Shown here: positions 55,752 to 64,000 of the stretch, one piece after another
Layout: every line of letters starts with the position of its first letter
How positions within the stretch are numbered: the stretch's first letter is position 1
NCBI GenBank assembly: GCA_963697355.1
Contig: CAVONV010000021.1
Span: 372,001 to 436,000, forward strand
Direction of reading: 5' to 3'
Source: CAVONV01 sp963697355
GTDB lineage: Bacteria > Acidobacteriota > Vicinamibacteria > Marinacidobacterales > DATDRI01
Length of the DNA stretch: 64,000 bases
Made by a program: the position numbers and the translations under genes
The notes under the pieces: generated by a model
The model's database searches: none
Told to the model about the DNA's origin: nothing
Seen by the model: the letters and a program-made list of their open reading frames with translations, nothing else

Positions 55752-56252
55752 GGTGTAGCGCGTTAATAGAGATTAAGCAAATCTGGGGCTTGCCGGCGTG
55801 AGTCTCCGCCAACGGACTGAGCAGCTGCTTCGATCTCCGGTCGTAGGCGCACGGAACGGCCCGCGTTGATAATGTGCAGCCTATTCCCCAAATTGACACA
55901 TCATTCAAGGCGGAGAGTCACCGTCGAGGGCTTCGGACTGAAGTATTACACCGACAGGGGCAGCCACATCGTCGAGGCGCTGACGGCCCTTGAAGGACAC
56001 CGATCCCAGAGTCCGGAAGGCGGCAGCGGTCGCGCTGGGAAACTACCGCGATCAGACAGCTGTTCCGTCATAGAGGGCAGAGTCGGTGCCCTTGATGCCT
56101 TGATGGTCAAGCTCGACCAGGCATCGGGATATGGTGTCCCGGTCGAGAGCACCGAGTCTGGGCGAGGGACGGCTCGAAAAGCATCACCGGCCGTGAGCGG
56201 ATGTAGATCCTGTGGCGGGAAAGCCGGTCCTGAACGCTTCATCGATCAGCCA
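55752..56252. other. Mosaic region without a supported gene
   Basis: Several open frames cross this stretch but none gives a recognisable protein. The sequence looks like joined fragments. It ends at the copied RND segment. Confidence 0.45.
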
Positions 56253-56333
56253 CGCCGACGGGGAACGAGTCGCTCTCATTACCGCGAACTTGGTGGATCG
56301 AGACCTGGGCTCGGCCTCCGAAGACATCGAGGC
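56253..56333 (+). repeat. 81-bp copy of part of RND permease 2
   Basis: This segment equals 44557-44637 of the RND gene except for one base (T for C at 56280). The flanks do not match on either side. It lies inside a short open frame (56212-56451) and encodes the same GERVALITANLVDRDLGSA peptide. An intact RND gene is not present here. Confidence 0.9.
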
Positions 56334-56564
56334 ATACATGACCCGTGGCGACGAGCAGCTCTCCATCGAGAATTACGGAAAATTCCTGGTGATCAACCCA
56401 CAAAATGACAACGGTCGCGAGATCTCGAAGAGGTCGAAGGAAAGCAAATGAGATCGGCGGGAAGCGCTCGGCGCCGTTCGTTGGCGGCTGCTTAGTCTGT
56501 GTGCGAGAATAGTAGAAAGCCGGTCTCTTTGTGTGGATGTCCCAATCTGCTTCAATTCGTTTCA
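56334..56564. other. Spacer upstream of the protease gene
   Basis: The short open frame that includes the RND copy ends at 56451. No other feature was recognised. The protease promoter should lie here. Confidence 0.4.
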
Positions 56565-57839
56565 ATGCTGAAAACAGTCGATCCACGTCGCGTCCTACTT
56601 CTGGTTTCCATTTGGCTGGGAGTGCCCCTTTTGGCTCACCCTCAAACGACAGAAGAAGTATTCGAGAGATTTTCGGATCGAGTGGTCAAGATCGAGGTTC
56701 AGGAAACCGGCTCGGCTGCAAAGGCGGCCATTGGTTCGGGTTTTTTTGTTAGCGAAAAGGGGCACCTCATCACCAACTACCACGTCGTGTCGGCGTTGGT
56801 GCAGAAGCCGGATCGCTATCGTGCGAAAGCCGTCAAGGACGATGATGACGAGCGTGCTCTGAAGCTTCTCAATATCGATGTCATACATGACCTCGCGATA
56901 CTCGAAGCGGAAGGCTATGATGGGCCATTCTTCGCCCTTGGCCGCGTCGAGCCGCCTCAAGGACTCCGCCTCTTCTCCATGGGGCACCCCCTAGACCTCG
57001 GCCTGAACATCGTTGAAGGCACTTACAACGGCTTCCTGAAACATGCACTCGACCAACGGATTAACTTCACTGGGTCACTCAATCCGGGAATGAGTGGCGG
57101 TCCTGCTATTACAGCCGATGGCGAAGTCGTGGGCGTCAATGTGGCTAGCGCGGGAGAACAAGTCAGTTTCTTGGTGCCGGGGAAGTGGAGCATCGAGCTA
57201 TACGAGGCAACCGTGATGGAGGATTTCGAGCCACCCGATTCGCTTCTGAGCCTGTTGCGTGAGCAAGTCGTCGAGTGGCAGCAGCGTCAGATGTCCGCAC
57301 TGGTCAGAGAGTCCCCGTCCACGGTCGAACTGGGAGACTTTGTACTCCTCACGAAACCGGCACCTCATTTCAATTGCTGGGCCGACGCAGATCGGGAGGA
57401 CAATGCTCCTTACGAGATTGTTAATCACCAATGCTCGAACGATGACTACATCTATATTTCGCAGGAGCTCCTCTCTGGTCGGATTTGGTTCTACCATCGT
57501 TTGCTCAGCAGCGATAAGCTCAATCGCTTCCAGTTCTCCTCGCTCTATACGAACGATTTCCAGCAGACTTATCACGGCCTAGGTGGAAGCGAGAATGAGG
57601 TGACATCGTTTCGTTGCCATATCGGTACGGTTCACAAGAGTGGCTTGATCTTCAAAACGGTCCTTTGCCTTCGGAGATATCGGAAGCTGGACGGCATCTA
57701 CGATGCTGTATTCAAAGCGGCCGTCTTGGGCAGGCCTTTGACCGGACTAGAAACGGCCCTCTTTCTCTCCGGTTTCAACTACGAGAACGTCGAAGGCATG
57801 GTGCGCTGGTATATGGACTCTGTCTCATGCAAAGAGTAG
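56565..57839 (+). CDS. Secreted trypsin-like (S1) serine protease with an unknown C-terminal domain
   Basis: From ATG 56565 the protein has 424 aa with a signal peptide (VLLLVSIWLGVPLLA). The chymotrypsin fold carries His73 in TNYHVV, Asp109 in IHDLAIL and Ser177 in PGMSGGPAI, a full triad as in HtrA-type proteases. No PDZ domain follows; instead residues about 230-424 form an uncharacterised domain with three Cys pairs (FNCW, HQCS, FRCH, LCLRR, VSCK). It overlaps the FHA gene by 13 bases, so the two are probably co-expressed. Confidence 0.85.
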   Translation: MLKTVDPRRVLLLVSIWLGVPLLAHPQTTEEVFERFSDRVVKIEVQETGSAAKAAIGSGFFVSEKGHLITNYHVVSALVQKPDRYRAKAVKDDDDERALKLLNIDVIHDLAILEAEGYDGPFFALGRVEPPQGLRLFSMGHPLDLGLNIVEGTYNGFLKHALDQRINFTGSLNPGMSGGPAITADGEVVGVNVASAGEQVSFLVPGKWSIELYEATVMEDFEPPDSLLSLLREQVVEWQQRQMSALVRESPSTVELGDFVLLTKPAPHFNCWADADREDNAPYEIVNHQCSNDDYIYISQELLSGRIWFYHRLLSSDKLNRFQFSSLYTNDFQQTYHGLGGSENEVTSFRCHIGTVHKSGLIFKTVLCLRRYRKLDGIYDAVFKAAVLGRPLTGLETALFLSGFNYENVEGMVRWYMDSVSCKE

Positions 57840-58801
57840 TCTTCGTCGAGGTCCTGGACCGCCGAGGGCGGCCGAAGAGCCGCTACCGTTTCACCTCACT
57901 GCCTGTCTCTATCGGCCGCGCATATACGAACGACGTCATCGTGGACGACCGGTATATATCCCCCGAGCATTTGCGGATCGCGGTCGATGAAGATGGTACT
58001 TATGTCGCGACAGACCTTCGAAGCTTGAATGGACTCTTTGCCGTCGGCGACGCGGAGAGGAAGTCGACTATCAAGCTGACCTCGGGCCTGAAAGTGAAGA
58101 TCGGGGATACGGTCCTCCGATTTGTGGACGGTGATGAACCGGTGCCGCTCGCGAAGTCGATGGCAGGCCGACCCACGGGAGTGTTGGGCCTTCTGGAGAA
58201 CAGGGCCGTTTCCATTGCCGCGGTCGCGCTCAGCATGATGCTGCTCATTCTCGATGGTTACTTGGAATGGTATGAGGATCCGGAATGGGGCGATTTTCTT
58301 GGACCGATGGTGGGGATTTTCATCGGCTTCTTGCTATGGGCCGGCATCTGGTCCTTTGCCAATCGGTTGGTGACTCATCGTTTCGACTTCCTGAGACACT
58401 TGGCCTACGTATTCGTGATGATGGTCGCGATGGTCGCTCTTCAGCCGGTTTGCGAGTATGTGGAGTTCTTTTCGCCGTCGGAGCTCTTGTCGGCCGCTTT
58501 CACGCACATCGCCTACGGCGCCTGGCTCATGGTTTTGCTGGCCGGGCACCTGGCGATCATCGGCTCACTTGTGCCGCGCCGGCGGACGGCCTGGTCATTC
58601 GGGGTCGCGGCAACCTTGATCAGCGTCACGGTGCTGCTTCAGTACACCTACGATGACTACTTTTCTGGGAGTATTTCCTTTTCAACTCCTTTGAAATCGT
58701 ACGGCGCGGAATGGGTTCCCAGCCAATCCATGGAGGACTTCCTCGCGGAATCACGTCGGATCAAGAAAGAAATCGACACCCTCGCTGAGAAGCAAGACTG
58801 A
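57827..58801 (+). CDS. FHA-domain polytopic membrane protein
   Basis: From ATG 57827 the protein has 324 aa. The FHA domain (about 22-95) has SIGRAYTNDVIVDD, the SPEHL core and SLNGLF, the phosphothreonine-binding motifs. Four or five membrane helices follow (about 122-285), then a polar C-terminal tail (MEDFLAESRRIKKEI). FHA domains bind phosphothreonine, usually in the cytoplasm, so a kinase signal may control this protein. Its start overlaps the protease stop. Confidence 0.85.
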   Translation: MQRVVFVEVLDRRGRPKSRYRFTSLPVSIGRAYTNDVIVDDRYISPEHLRIAVDEDGTYVATDLRSLNGLFAVGDAERKSTIKLTSGLKVKIGDTVLRFVDGDEPVPLAKSMAGRPTGVLGLLENRAVSIAAVALSMMLLILDGYLEWYEDPEWGDFLGPMVGIFIGFLLWAGIWSFANRLVTHRFDFLRHLAYVFVMMVAMVALQPVCEYVEFFSPSELLSAAFTHIAYGAWLMVLLAGHLAIIGSLVPRRRTAWSFGVAATLISVTVLLQYTYDDYFSGSISFSTPLKSYGAEWVPSQSMEDFLAESRRIKKEIDTLAEKQD

Positions 58802-59070
58802 GATCCATTGCGGGGCCAATTGCAGGGCGATCCGTGTGCAAGGTGACCGCGCCGACGACGTCTGGGACTGTGTCGTCGGTCGGGATGGGAATATCGCTGA
58901 TCCAGCAATCGCCAACGTTTGGTCAGAGTCGCGCAACCGCATCCTGATCGTAGGGGATTCCTTCACCGCTAACCCAAACGACGGCGGAGTCGCCTGGCCC
59001 CGATGACCTACACGCGGCGTTGGCGGGACGGTCAGTGCCAAGCGCCGTTCACAACTACGCGCGTGAGAAA
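58802..59070 (+). pseudogene. SGNH/GDSL-like hydrolase fragment
   Basis: Translated pieces read SRNRILIVGDSFTANPNDGG and, one frame over, DDLHAALAGRSVPSAVHNYA. This is the block I region (GDSxT) and following segment of SGNH hydrolases. No start, and no His-containing C-terminus, is visible. It ends near the fragment on the other strand. Confidence 0.3.
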
Positions 59071-59119
59071 ATCGAGGCGGGGAATACTTCCTCGATACCC
59101 GCAGTGTAGCTCTGCTGGC

Positions 59120-59280
59120 TAGCCTGCGCGCTGTCTTTCAAGTCTTCCTCAATCACGGCCGAGAGCAGGGTCGCGGTATCCACAAGAGATTCTTCGGTGG
59201 TCTCGAGATCGCGAGGCCGCACATCGTCCAGAATCCATTCGACGAGGACATAGAAGCCGGTCAGGACGACGAAAGAGAAA
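59120..59280 (-). pseudogene. Sensor-kinase N-terminal fragment (CreC-like)
   Basis: Within an open frame the segment FVVLTGFYVLVEWILDD followed by TEESLVDTATLLSAVIEEDL matches the first membrane helix and start of the periplasmic region of CreC-like sensor kinases. The rest of the sensor and the kinase are missing, and the flanking sequence of the frame is unrelated. Confidence 0.35.
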
Positions 59281-59758
59281 CAGATGCCGTGGTCGGCCTG
59301 TTCTACTGGGGAGATGACATCGGCCGGCGGTAACGCAGCCTCGACACCATCACAATGGAGGGTGTGCCACCCAAGAGGTACAATATTAGTGGAGAACCCG
59401 TCGCTAATCCGGTCGTGAACTCTGAGCCTCATCGAATTCAACCCCGAGAAGCTCGCCGAATGAAATGGCAGGAGGCAACCCCTCACGGCGCAACAAATTC
59501 CCAAGTGAATGCCCGGGGGTGGGCCTCACCACAAAGGAAGAGTCCGAGCAGTACCCAGGCTATGCCTCACGCTTGACGGTCTTGTTATCGGCGGACTGTC
59601 GACTCGGCTGCCTTGGGCCATGGAATCCTTGAAGCAGTTCCTGCAACACGATACCCTTGGTAATCACGTTGTCGCCAAATGACCCTCGAACAGGCCTTAA
59701 GCTCCTCGAAGCCGGCCGAATCCGCGAAACTGGGTTGGGTCGAAGCCCTCCTTCTCGT
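59281..59758. other. Mosaic spacer
   Basis: No gene is supported here. The open frame on the minus strand that continues to 59504 gives no recognisable domain. Confidence 0.4.
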
Positions 59759-62700
59759 TCACCGCATGGAGCTGGACGTCTTGAGAGTGTTCCAGTGCGG
59801 CATCACCTCCTCGAACTGAGCACGCGCCGCGTCGCAGGCCGCGATCTGCCGCATCGTGGGTGCGACGTCTGCGGCCTGCATCGCCATCGCAGCGTTCATC
59901 ATGGCCTCGCTCACGCTCTGCCAGGGTGGGAGGACCGGTGGGGCGCGAATCTATAGCGACGGTGGCTGCGGGGTCGAGGCGCTGGCGCCAACGCCTCGAC
60001 CTCGGCCTTGGCGTCCGCATTTCCTGCTGCATCGAGCTCCGCCACCAGCGCCCGGGCTTCTTCATACGCCGCGTTCGCCGCCACTGCTCCGTCGTACATC
60101 TCCCTCGACAGGGACGCCACGAGCGCCAGGTCCTCGGCAGATGTCGTTACCCGGGGGTCGAGACGCAGCGAAAGAGGTTGGCTGAACTGCTCACCGTTCA
60201 CCGTCAGGCGCACCGTGTACTCCCCGGGCGGAGCCCAGGGCGCCTGAACCCGCGGGTAGGTCCGGTGGGGCACGGCACCGGTTGCGCCGCCCCCCTCCCT
60301 GGGCTCATCGCCGATGGGGTCGAAGTGGAGGTCCCAGGAGAAGCGATGCATGCCCTTTCGGGTGGAGAGGACCATCTGCGGCGCCGGCCAGTAGAGGGGA
60401 ACCCTGCAGTTGGGGGCCGTGGGATTCTACCTGACAGATCTTGTCGTATCCTTCGGGATCGAGCGCGGGATCGGGATCGAGCACGGGGTCGTCGCTGGAA
60501 AGGGAGCGCACCACCTTCCCGTCGGCGTCCAGGATGTCGAGCGCGACGGGCCCCGAGGCATCAGCGGCCAGGTAGTAGTCGATGATGCCACCCGGGGGCG
60601 GGTTCTCTCCGTGGGGTAGCTCCGGCGGCCACTCCGTGGGGTCGTTGGTGCCGAAACGGACGCGGACCGCCGTCGCCGGCTCGAACAGGTACGCGGCGCT
60701 CGCCGCCTGCGCTTCCGCCGCCTGCCGCAGCGGCGTCACGTTGTCCAGAATCCAGAAGCCCCGTCCGTGCGTGCCCGCAACGAGGTCGGAGCACAGGCAC
60801 GTGCTGTCGTCCTTCACCCGGATGTCGCGCACCGAGACCGCCGGCATGTCCAGGCGCAGCGAGCTCCAGTGGTCACCGTCGTCGAAGGAGACCCAGACCT
60901 GGGTCTCTGTCGCGGCGTAGAGGAGCCCTGGCTTCCGGGGATCTTCCCGGATGGAGTTGGCCACCGCGCCGGGAGTCAGGCCGTTGTTGATCTCCGTCCA
61001 CGTCTTGCCGCCGTCGTGCGTGCGCCAGAAATGCGGATTCATGTCGTCGAGCCGCATGGTATTCGCGGCTGCGTACGCGGTGCCTTTGTCGAAGTGACCG
61101 GCCTCGATGTTGAAGATGCGGGTCCATGGCTTGATCTCGGGCGGCGTCACGTTGCTCCAGTTGGCGCCGCCGTCCATGGTCACCTGGATGTTGCCGTCGT
61201 CGGTGCCGGCCCAAATCACATCCACATCCATTGGGGAAGCCGATAGCGCTGTGATGGTGCCTTGCTGACTCTACGGTGACATAGCCGGCGTACTTACCCG
61301 CGTTGGCGGGGACGTCCCACGTGGCGCGCGAAAGATCGGGGCTGATACGGGTCCAACTGTGGCCGCGGTCCTCGGGTCTTCCACACCGACGTTGGAGGTG
61401 TAGAACAGCAGGTCCGGGTCCACCGGCGACCACAGGATGGGCATGGTGCGGACGTTCCTGTTGAACGGCCCGCCGCGGGGTCCCATGTCGGGGCCGACGT
61501 GCGTGGTCTGACCCGTCTTCCGGTTGTAGAGGGAGACGTCGGATCGACTGCTGCCGTAGACCATGTCCGGATCCCGGGGGTCCGGCGCGGCGATGCCGTA
61601 CTCCTGGATGTTGACTGGATGCCAGTCGTGGAAGGTGATCATGCCGTCCATGGAACGGCTCTGTACGCAGGCGGAGCCCGCGTCTTGCTGACCGGCGCAC
61701 AGGCGGTACGGGAAGTCGTTGTCCGCGGTTACGTGGAACATGGCCGCCGTGGGTTGCGTGTACCAGTTGCTCCAGGACTCACCACGGTTGGCCGAGATCA
61801 CCGCACCCTGGTCGGACACGGTGAAGATGATGTTCGCGGTTGTTCGGATTGATCCAGATCTTCTGGTAGTCGTCTCCGCCGTAGGCGCCCCGCACCGCGG
61901 TCCAGTGGACGCCGCCGTCATCGCTGCGCCACATGACCACCGTGGCACTGTAGATGACGTTCTCGTCCGTGGGATCCACGGTGACGGTAGGCAGGTCGCC
62001 GCCGCCGATGCGCGCCAGCGGCCGCGTGTCCACGTGGGACGTCGCCGCTCCCATGGGACCCGCCGGCACGTTCACCGGGGACCAGTGTTCGCCGGCGTCC
62101 GTGGACTTGTACAAGCCAACCACCCCTGTGGTGCTCGCGGTCCGTCCCCTCCGCCGCTCGCGGCGTAGCCCGCCACCATGGCATAGAGAACTCGCGGGTT
62201 GCTGGGCGCCACGGCCAGATTGGCCTCGATGACGCTGGGCAAGCCGTCGGTGAGAGGGTCGCCAGGTTGTGCCGCCGTCCGTGGACTTGTAAATGCCATT
62301 CGCCCGACGAGCCCGCGAACTCGTAGCTCTCCCGGAAGCTCTCCTGCTGCTGCCAGAGCGTGGCGTAGACGGTGTTCGGATCAGAAGGATCGAGGAGGAC
62401 GTCGTTGCCCCTGGTGTACTCGTCACGGTACAGCACCTTCTCGAACGTCGAACCACCGTCGGTGGAACGGAAGATCCCTCGTTCTTCGTTGGGTCCGTAG
62501 GGGTGACCCAGAACTCCCACGAAAAGACGGTCGGGGTTGGTGGGATCGACCACCACATCGGCAATCATCTGGCTATCACGCAGGCCCAGGTGCGTCCAGG
62601 TCGCCCCGGCATCGTGGACTTGTACATGCCGTCGCCGGTGGACAGGTCCGGACGGATGATGCCGGCGCCGCTCCCCACATAAATGATGTTCGGATCGGAA

Positions 62701-63000
62701 GGAGCCACGGCGATAGCACCAATGGAACTCGTGGGCTGGTCATCGAAGAGGGGGTGCCAGGTGGAGCCGTAGTCGGAGGTGCGCCACACGCCCCCGTTGT
62801 CGAATCCGGCGTAGAACACGTTGGGCTGATCCGCTACACCATCCAGCGCCCGGCGTGCGTGACGCCCGTGGCGGCCCAATGGAGCGCCAGTGCATGTCGC
62901 CGTACAGGTCCGGGGACTGAGCCACGGCGAATGAAGCCGAGGCGGCGAGGAAGGCAAAAGCCAGGACCGAAACGGATCGCAGTCGTGCGCACAGGGTCAT
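59759..63000 (-). pseudogene. Sortilin/BNR-repeat glycosyl-hydrolase-like protein, many frameshifts
   Basis: The gene would start at ATG 63000 with a signal peptide (VLAFAFLAASASFAVA) and DLYGDMHWRSIGP, then many Asp-box-like repeats (GGVWRTSDYGSTWHPL, RGIFRSTDGGSTFEKV, DGGANWSNVTPPE). A C-terminal domain follows (EYTVRLTVNGEQFSQPL) and ends near TGA 59759 (AQFEEVMPHWNTLKTSS). The length of about 1,080 codons fits this family. The reading moves between frames at least eight times, so no full protein is made from the sequence as given. Confidence 0.8.
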
Positions 63001-63133
63001 CTCCTTAGAGTGCTCGGATGTTGTGCCGGGGGAATTCCAGCGAAAGAAGTCTACGCGCCGCGGCTGGACAACACAACTGCGCCGATCCACGCGCCGGAAG
63101 CCTCCGCTTGGTGCTTATCGTGTTATATGGTAT

Positions 63134-63166
63134 TAAAAAAGGTGCCAGGCACGTTGTTCCGCTTTT
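63134..63166 (+). repeat. REP-like repeat, solitary copy
   Basis: The core GGTGCCAGGCACGTTGTTCC is identical to the copies at 47172-47241, with an A-rich left flank. It lies 35 bases upstream of the metallophosphoesterase start. Confidence 0.85.
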
Positions 63167-63201
63167 ATGAAAGGTTCGAACGCAAGCCGTCCTGGATTCT
63201 C

Positions 63202-64000
63202 ATGAGACTCTGTCGAAAAGCTTTTGTACTGCTCGCGTTTGTAGGCATCTCTTCCGGAATCGGGAAGAGCGCCGTAGCAGAAGAGCCATTCGCCATCGAC
63301 CACGGCCCTTATTTGCTCGAACCCGGAGAGGACAGCGTCACCATCGTCTGGACGACAAACCTGAAGAGCTTTTCATGGGTGGAGTACGGGACCGGCGAGA
63401 ACCCCCAGACGTTTCCCGTTTGGGGCAGTGTCGTCCAAAAAGCCTACAGCAGCCGTCATGGACTCATCGACGCCTACACGACGCTTCATGCGGTCCGGAT
63501 CACGGGCTTGAACCCAGGCCAAAGGTACCGCTACCGAGTCGTTGCCAAGGAGATGCTCCAGTTCAAGCCGTACGAGGTGGTCTTTGGGGAGCAGATCGTA
63601 AGCGAAGTCTACGCATTCGACACTTTGGATAGGGATAAAGCGTCATTCTCCTTTGCAGTCGTTGCCGATGTCCATGGCAAAGCCGATATGTTGGACACTC
63701 TGCTCGAGGATGTTCCGTGGGAAATGATGGACATGGTGTTCTTCGCGGGCGATACGTTGAGCTGGCTCGAAACGAGGGACCAAATTTTCGAAGGATTTCT
63801 CGATGTCAGCGTGAACAGGTTCGCCAAAGAGATCCCCTTGATCTTCATCAGGGGGAACCATGAAACCCGGGGCCATTTCGCGCGAAATCTCATGGACTAC
63901 TTTCCTGCATCCGGCGGTAAGTTCTATCTTTCCTGCGACCACGGATTGGTGCACTTCATCGTCCTCGACTCCGGCGAGGACAAGCCCGACTCACATCCCG
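63202..64000 (+). CDS. Metallophosphoesterase, purple-acid-phosphatase-like (3' end outside window)
   Basis: From ATG 63202 the frame is open to the window end (266 codons). A signal peptide (FVLLAFVGISSGIG) leads to a fibronectin-like N-domain (SVTIVWTTN, ITGLNPGQRYRYRV) and then the metallophosphoesterase core: VVADVHGKADM, FFAGDTLSWL and FIRGNHETRG supply the metal ligands. The later His motifs lie beyond the window. It would be a secreted phosphatase; the substrate is unknown. Confidence 0.88.
   Translation, partial: MRLCRKAFVLLAFVGISSGIGKSAVAEEPFAIDHGPYLLEPGEDSVTIVWTTNLKSFSWVEYGTGENPQTFPVWGSVVQKAYSSRHGLIDAYTTLHAVRITGLNPGQRYRYRVVAKEMLQFKPYEVVFGEQIVSEVYAFDTLDRDKASFSFAVVADVHGKADMLDTLLEDVPWEMMDMVFFAGDTLSWLETRDQIFEGFLDVSVNRFAKEIPLIFIRGNHETRGHFARNLMDYFPASGGKFYLSCDHGLVHFIVLDSGEDKPDSHP

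Overview
The window looks like a chromosomal contig of a GC-rich, Gram-negative, non-model bacterium, most likely an Acidobacteriota-type lineage. That guess rests on the mix of families: two DUF5916 outer-membrane genes (one a fragment), a zinc-ribbon Ser/Thr kinase, an MlrC-like M81 protein, a sortilin/BNR-like repeat protein, an acidobacterial-style arylsulfatase leader and a RAYT remnant. No 16S gene or other phylogenetic marker is present, so the assignment is an inference.

The first 11 kb is a compact housekeeping block. It holds the tail of a ComEC-like gene, mazG on the opposite strand, then a rightward run of close or overlapping genes: a DUF1844 protein, a TPR/zinc-finger membrane protein, a DUF4388 protein, ribF, an RsbV/RsbW/RsbU-like partner-switching trio, cysS and yraN. 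Three tRNA genes (Gly-GCC, Cys-GCA, Leu-UAA) follow, with a small zinc-ribbon ORF among them.

From 11.3 to 20 kb the sequence is accessory: an IS91-like transposase remnant fused to a truncated arylsulfatase leader, a BrnT/BrnA-type toxin-antitoxin pair whose toxin has no normal start codon, a DUF5916 gene, a complete IS6-family element, and an AT-rich hypothetical gene fused to a DUF433 relic inside a 13-bp direct repeat. A dienelactone hydrolase and an aldo/keto reductase follow.

From 20 to 35.7 kb the genes are mostly leftward and look intact: a small Cys-rich protein, a membrane Ser/Thr kinase, a class C beta-lactamase-like lipoprotein, a TonB receptor with His/Glu-rich loops, a LOG-family protein, M81 and M19 hydrolase-family proteins and an alpha/beta hydrolase. 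A rightward secreted nuclease broken by a frameshift ends this part. From 36 to 45.2 kb lies a coherent envelope-stress/efflux operon: ECF sigma factor, zf-HC2 anti-sigma factor, CpxP/CnrR-like periplasmic protein, RND permease, adaptor, second RND permease.

From 45.8 kb to the end the window is a mosaic of mobile-element debris, broken genes and imported modules. It contains a second IS91-like remnant, a CopG-like/MazF pair, a RAYT transposase remnant flanked by REP-like repeats, an IS integrase relic, frameshifted SDR and ornithine-cyclodeaminase-like genes, and a corrinoid protein with a non-pyrrolysine MttB-like methyltransferase. It also has a lipoprotein gene ending in a convincing integron attC site, a SAM methyltransferase, an 81-bp copy of part of the second RND gene, a secreted trypsin-like protease overlapping an FHA membrane protein, a multiply frameshifted BNR-repeat gene and the start of a metallophosphoesterase. 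Many of the broken genes differ from an open frame by one base, so sequence errors and real decay must be separated before calling them dead.
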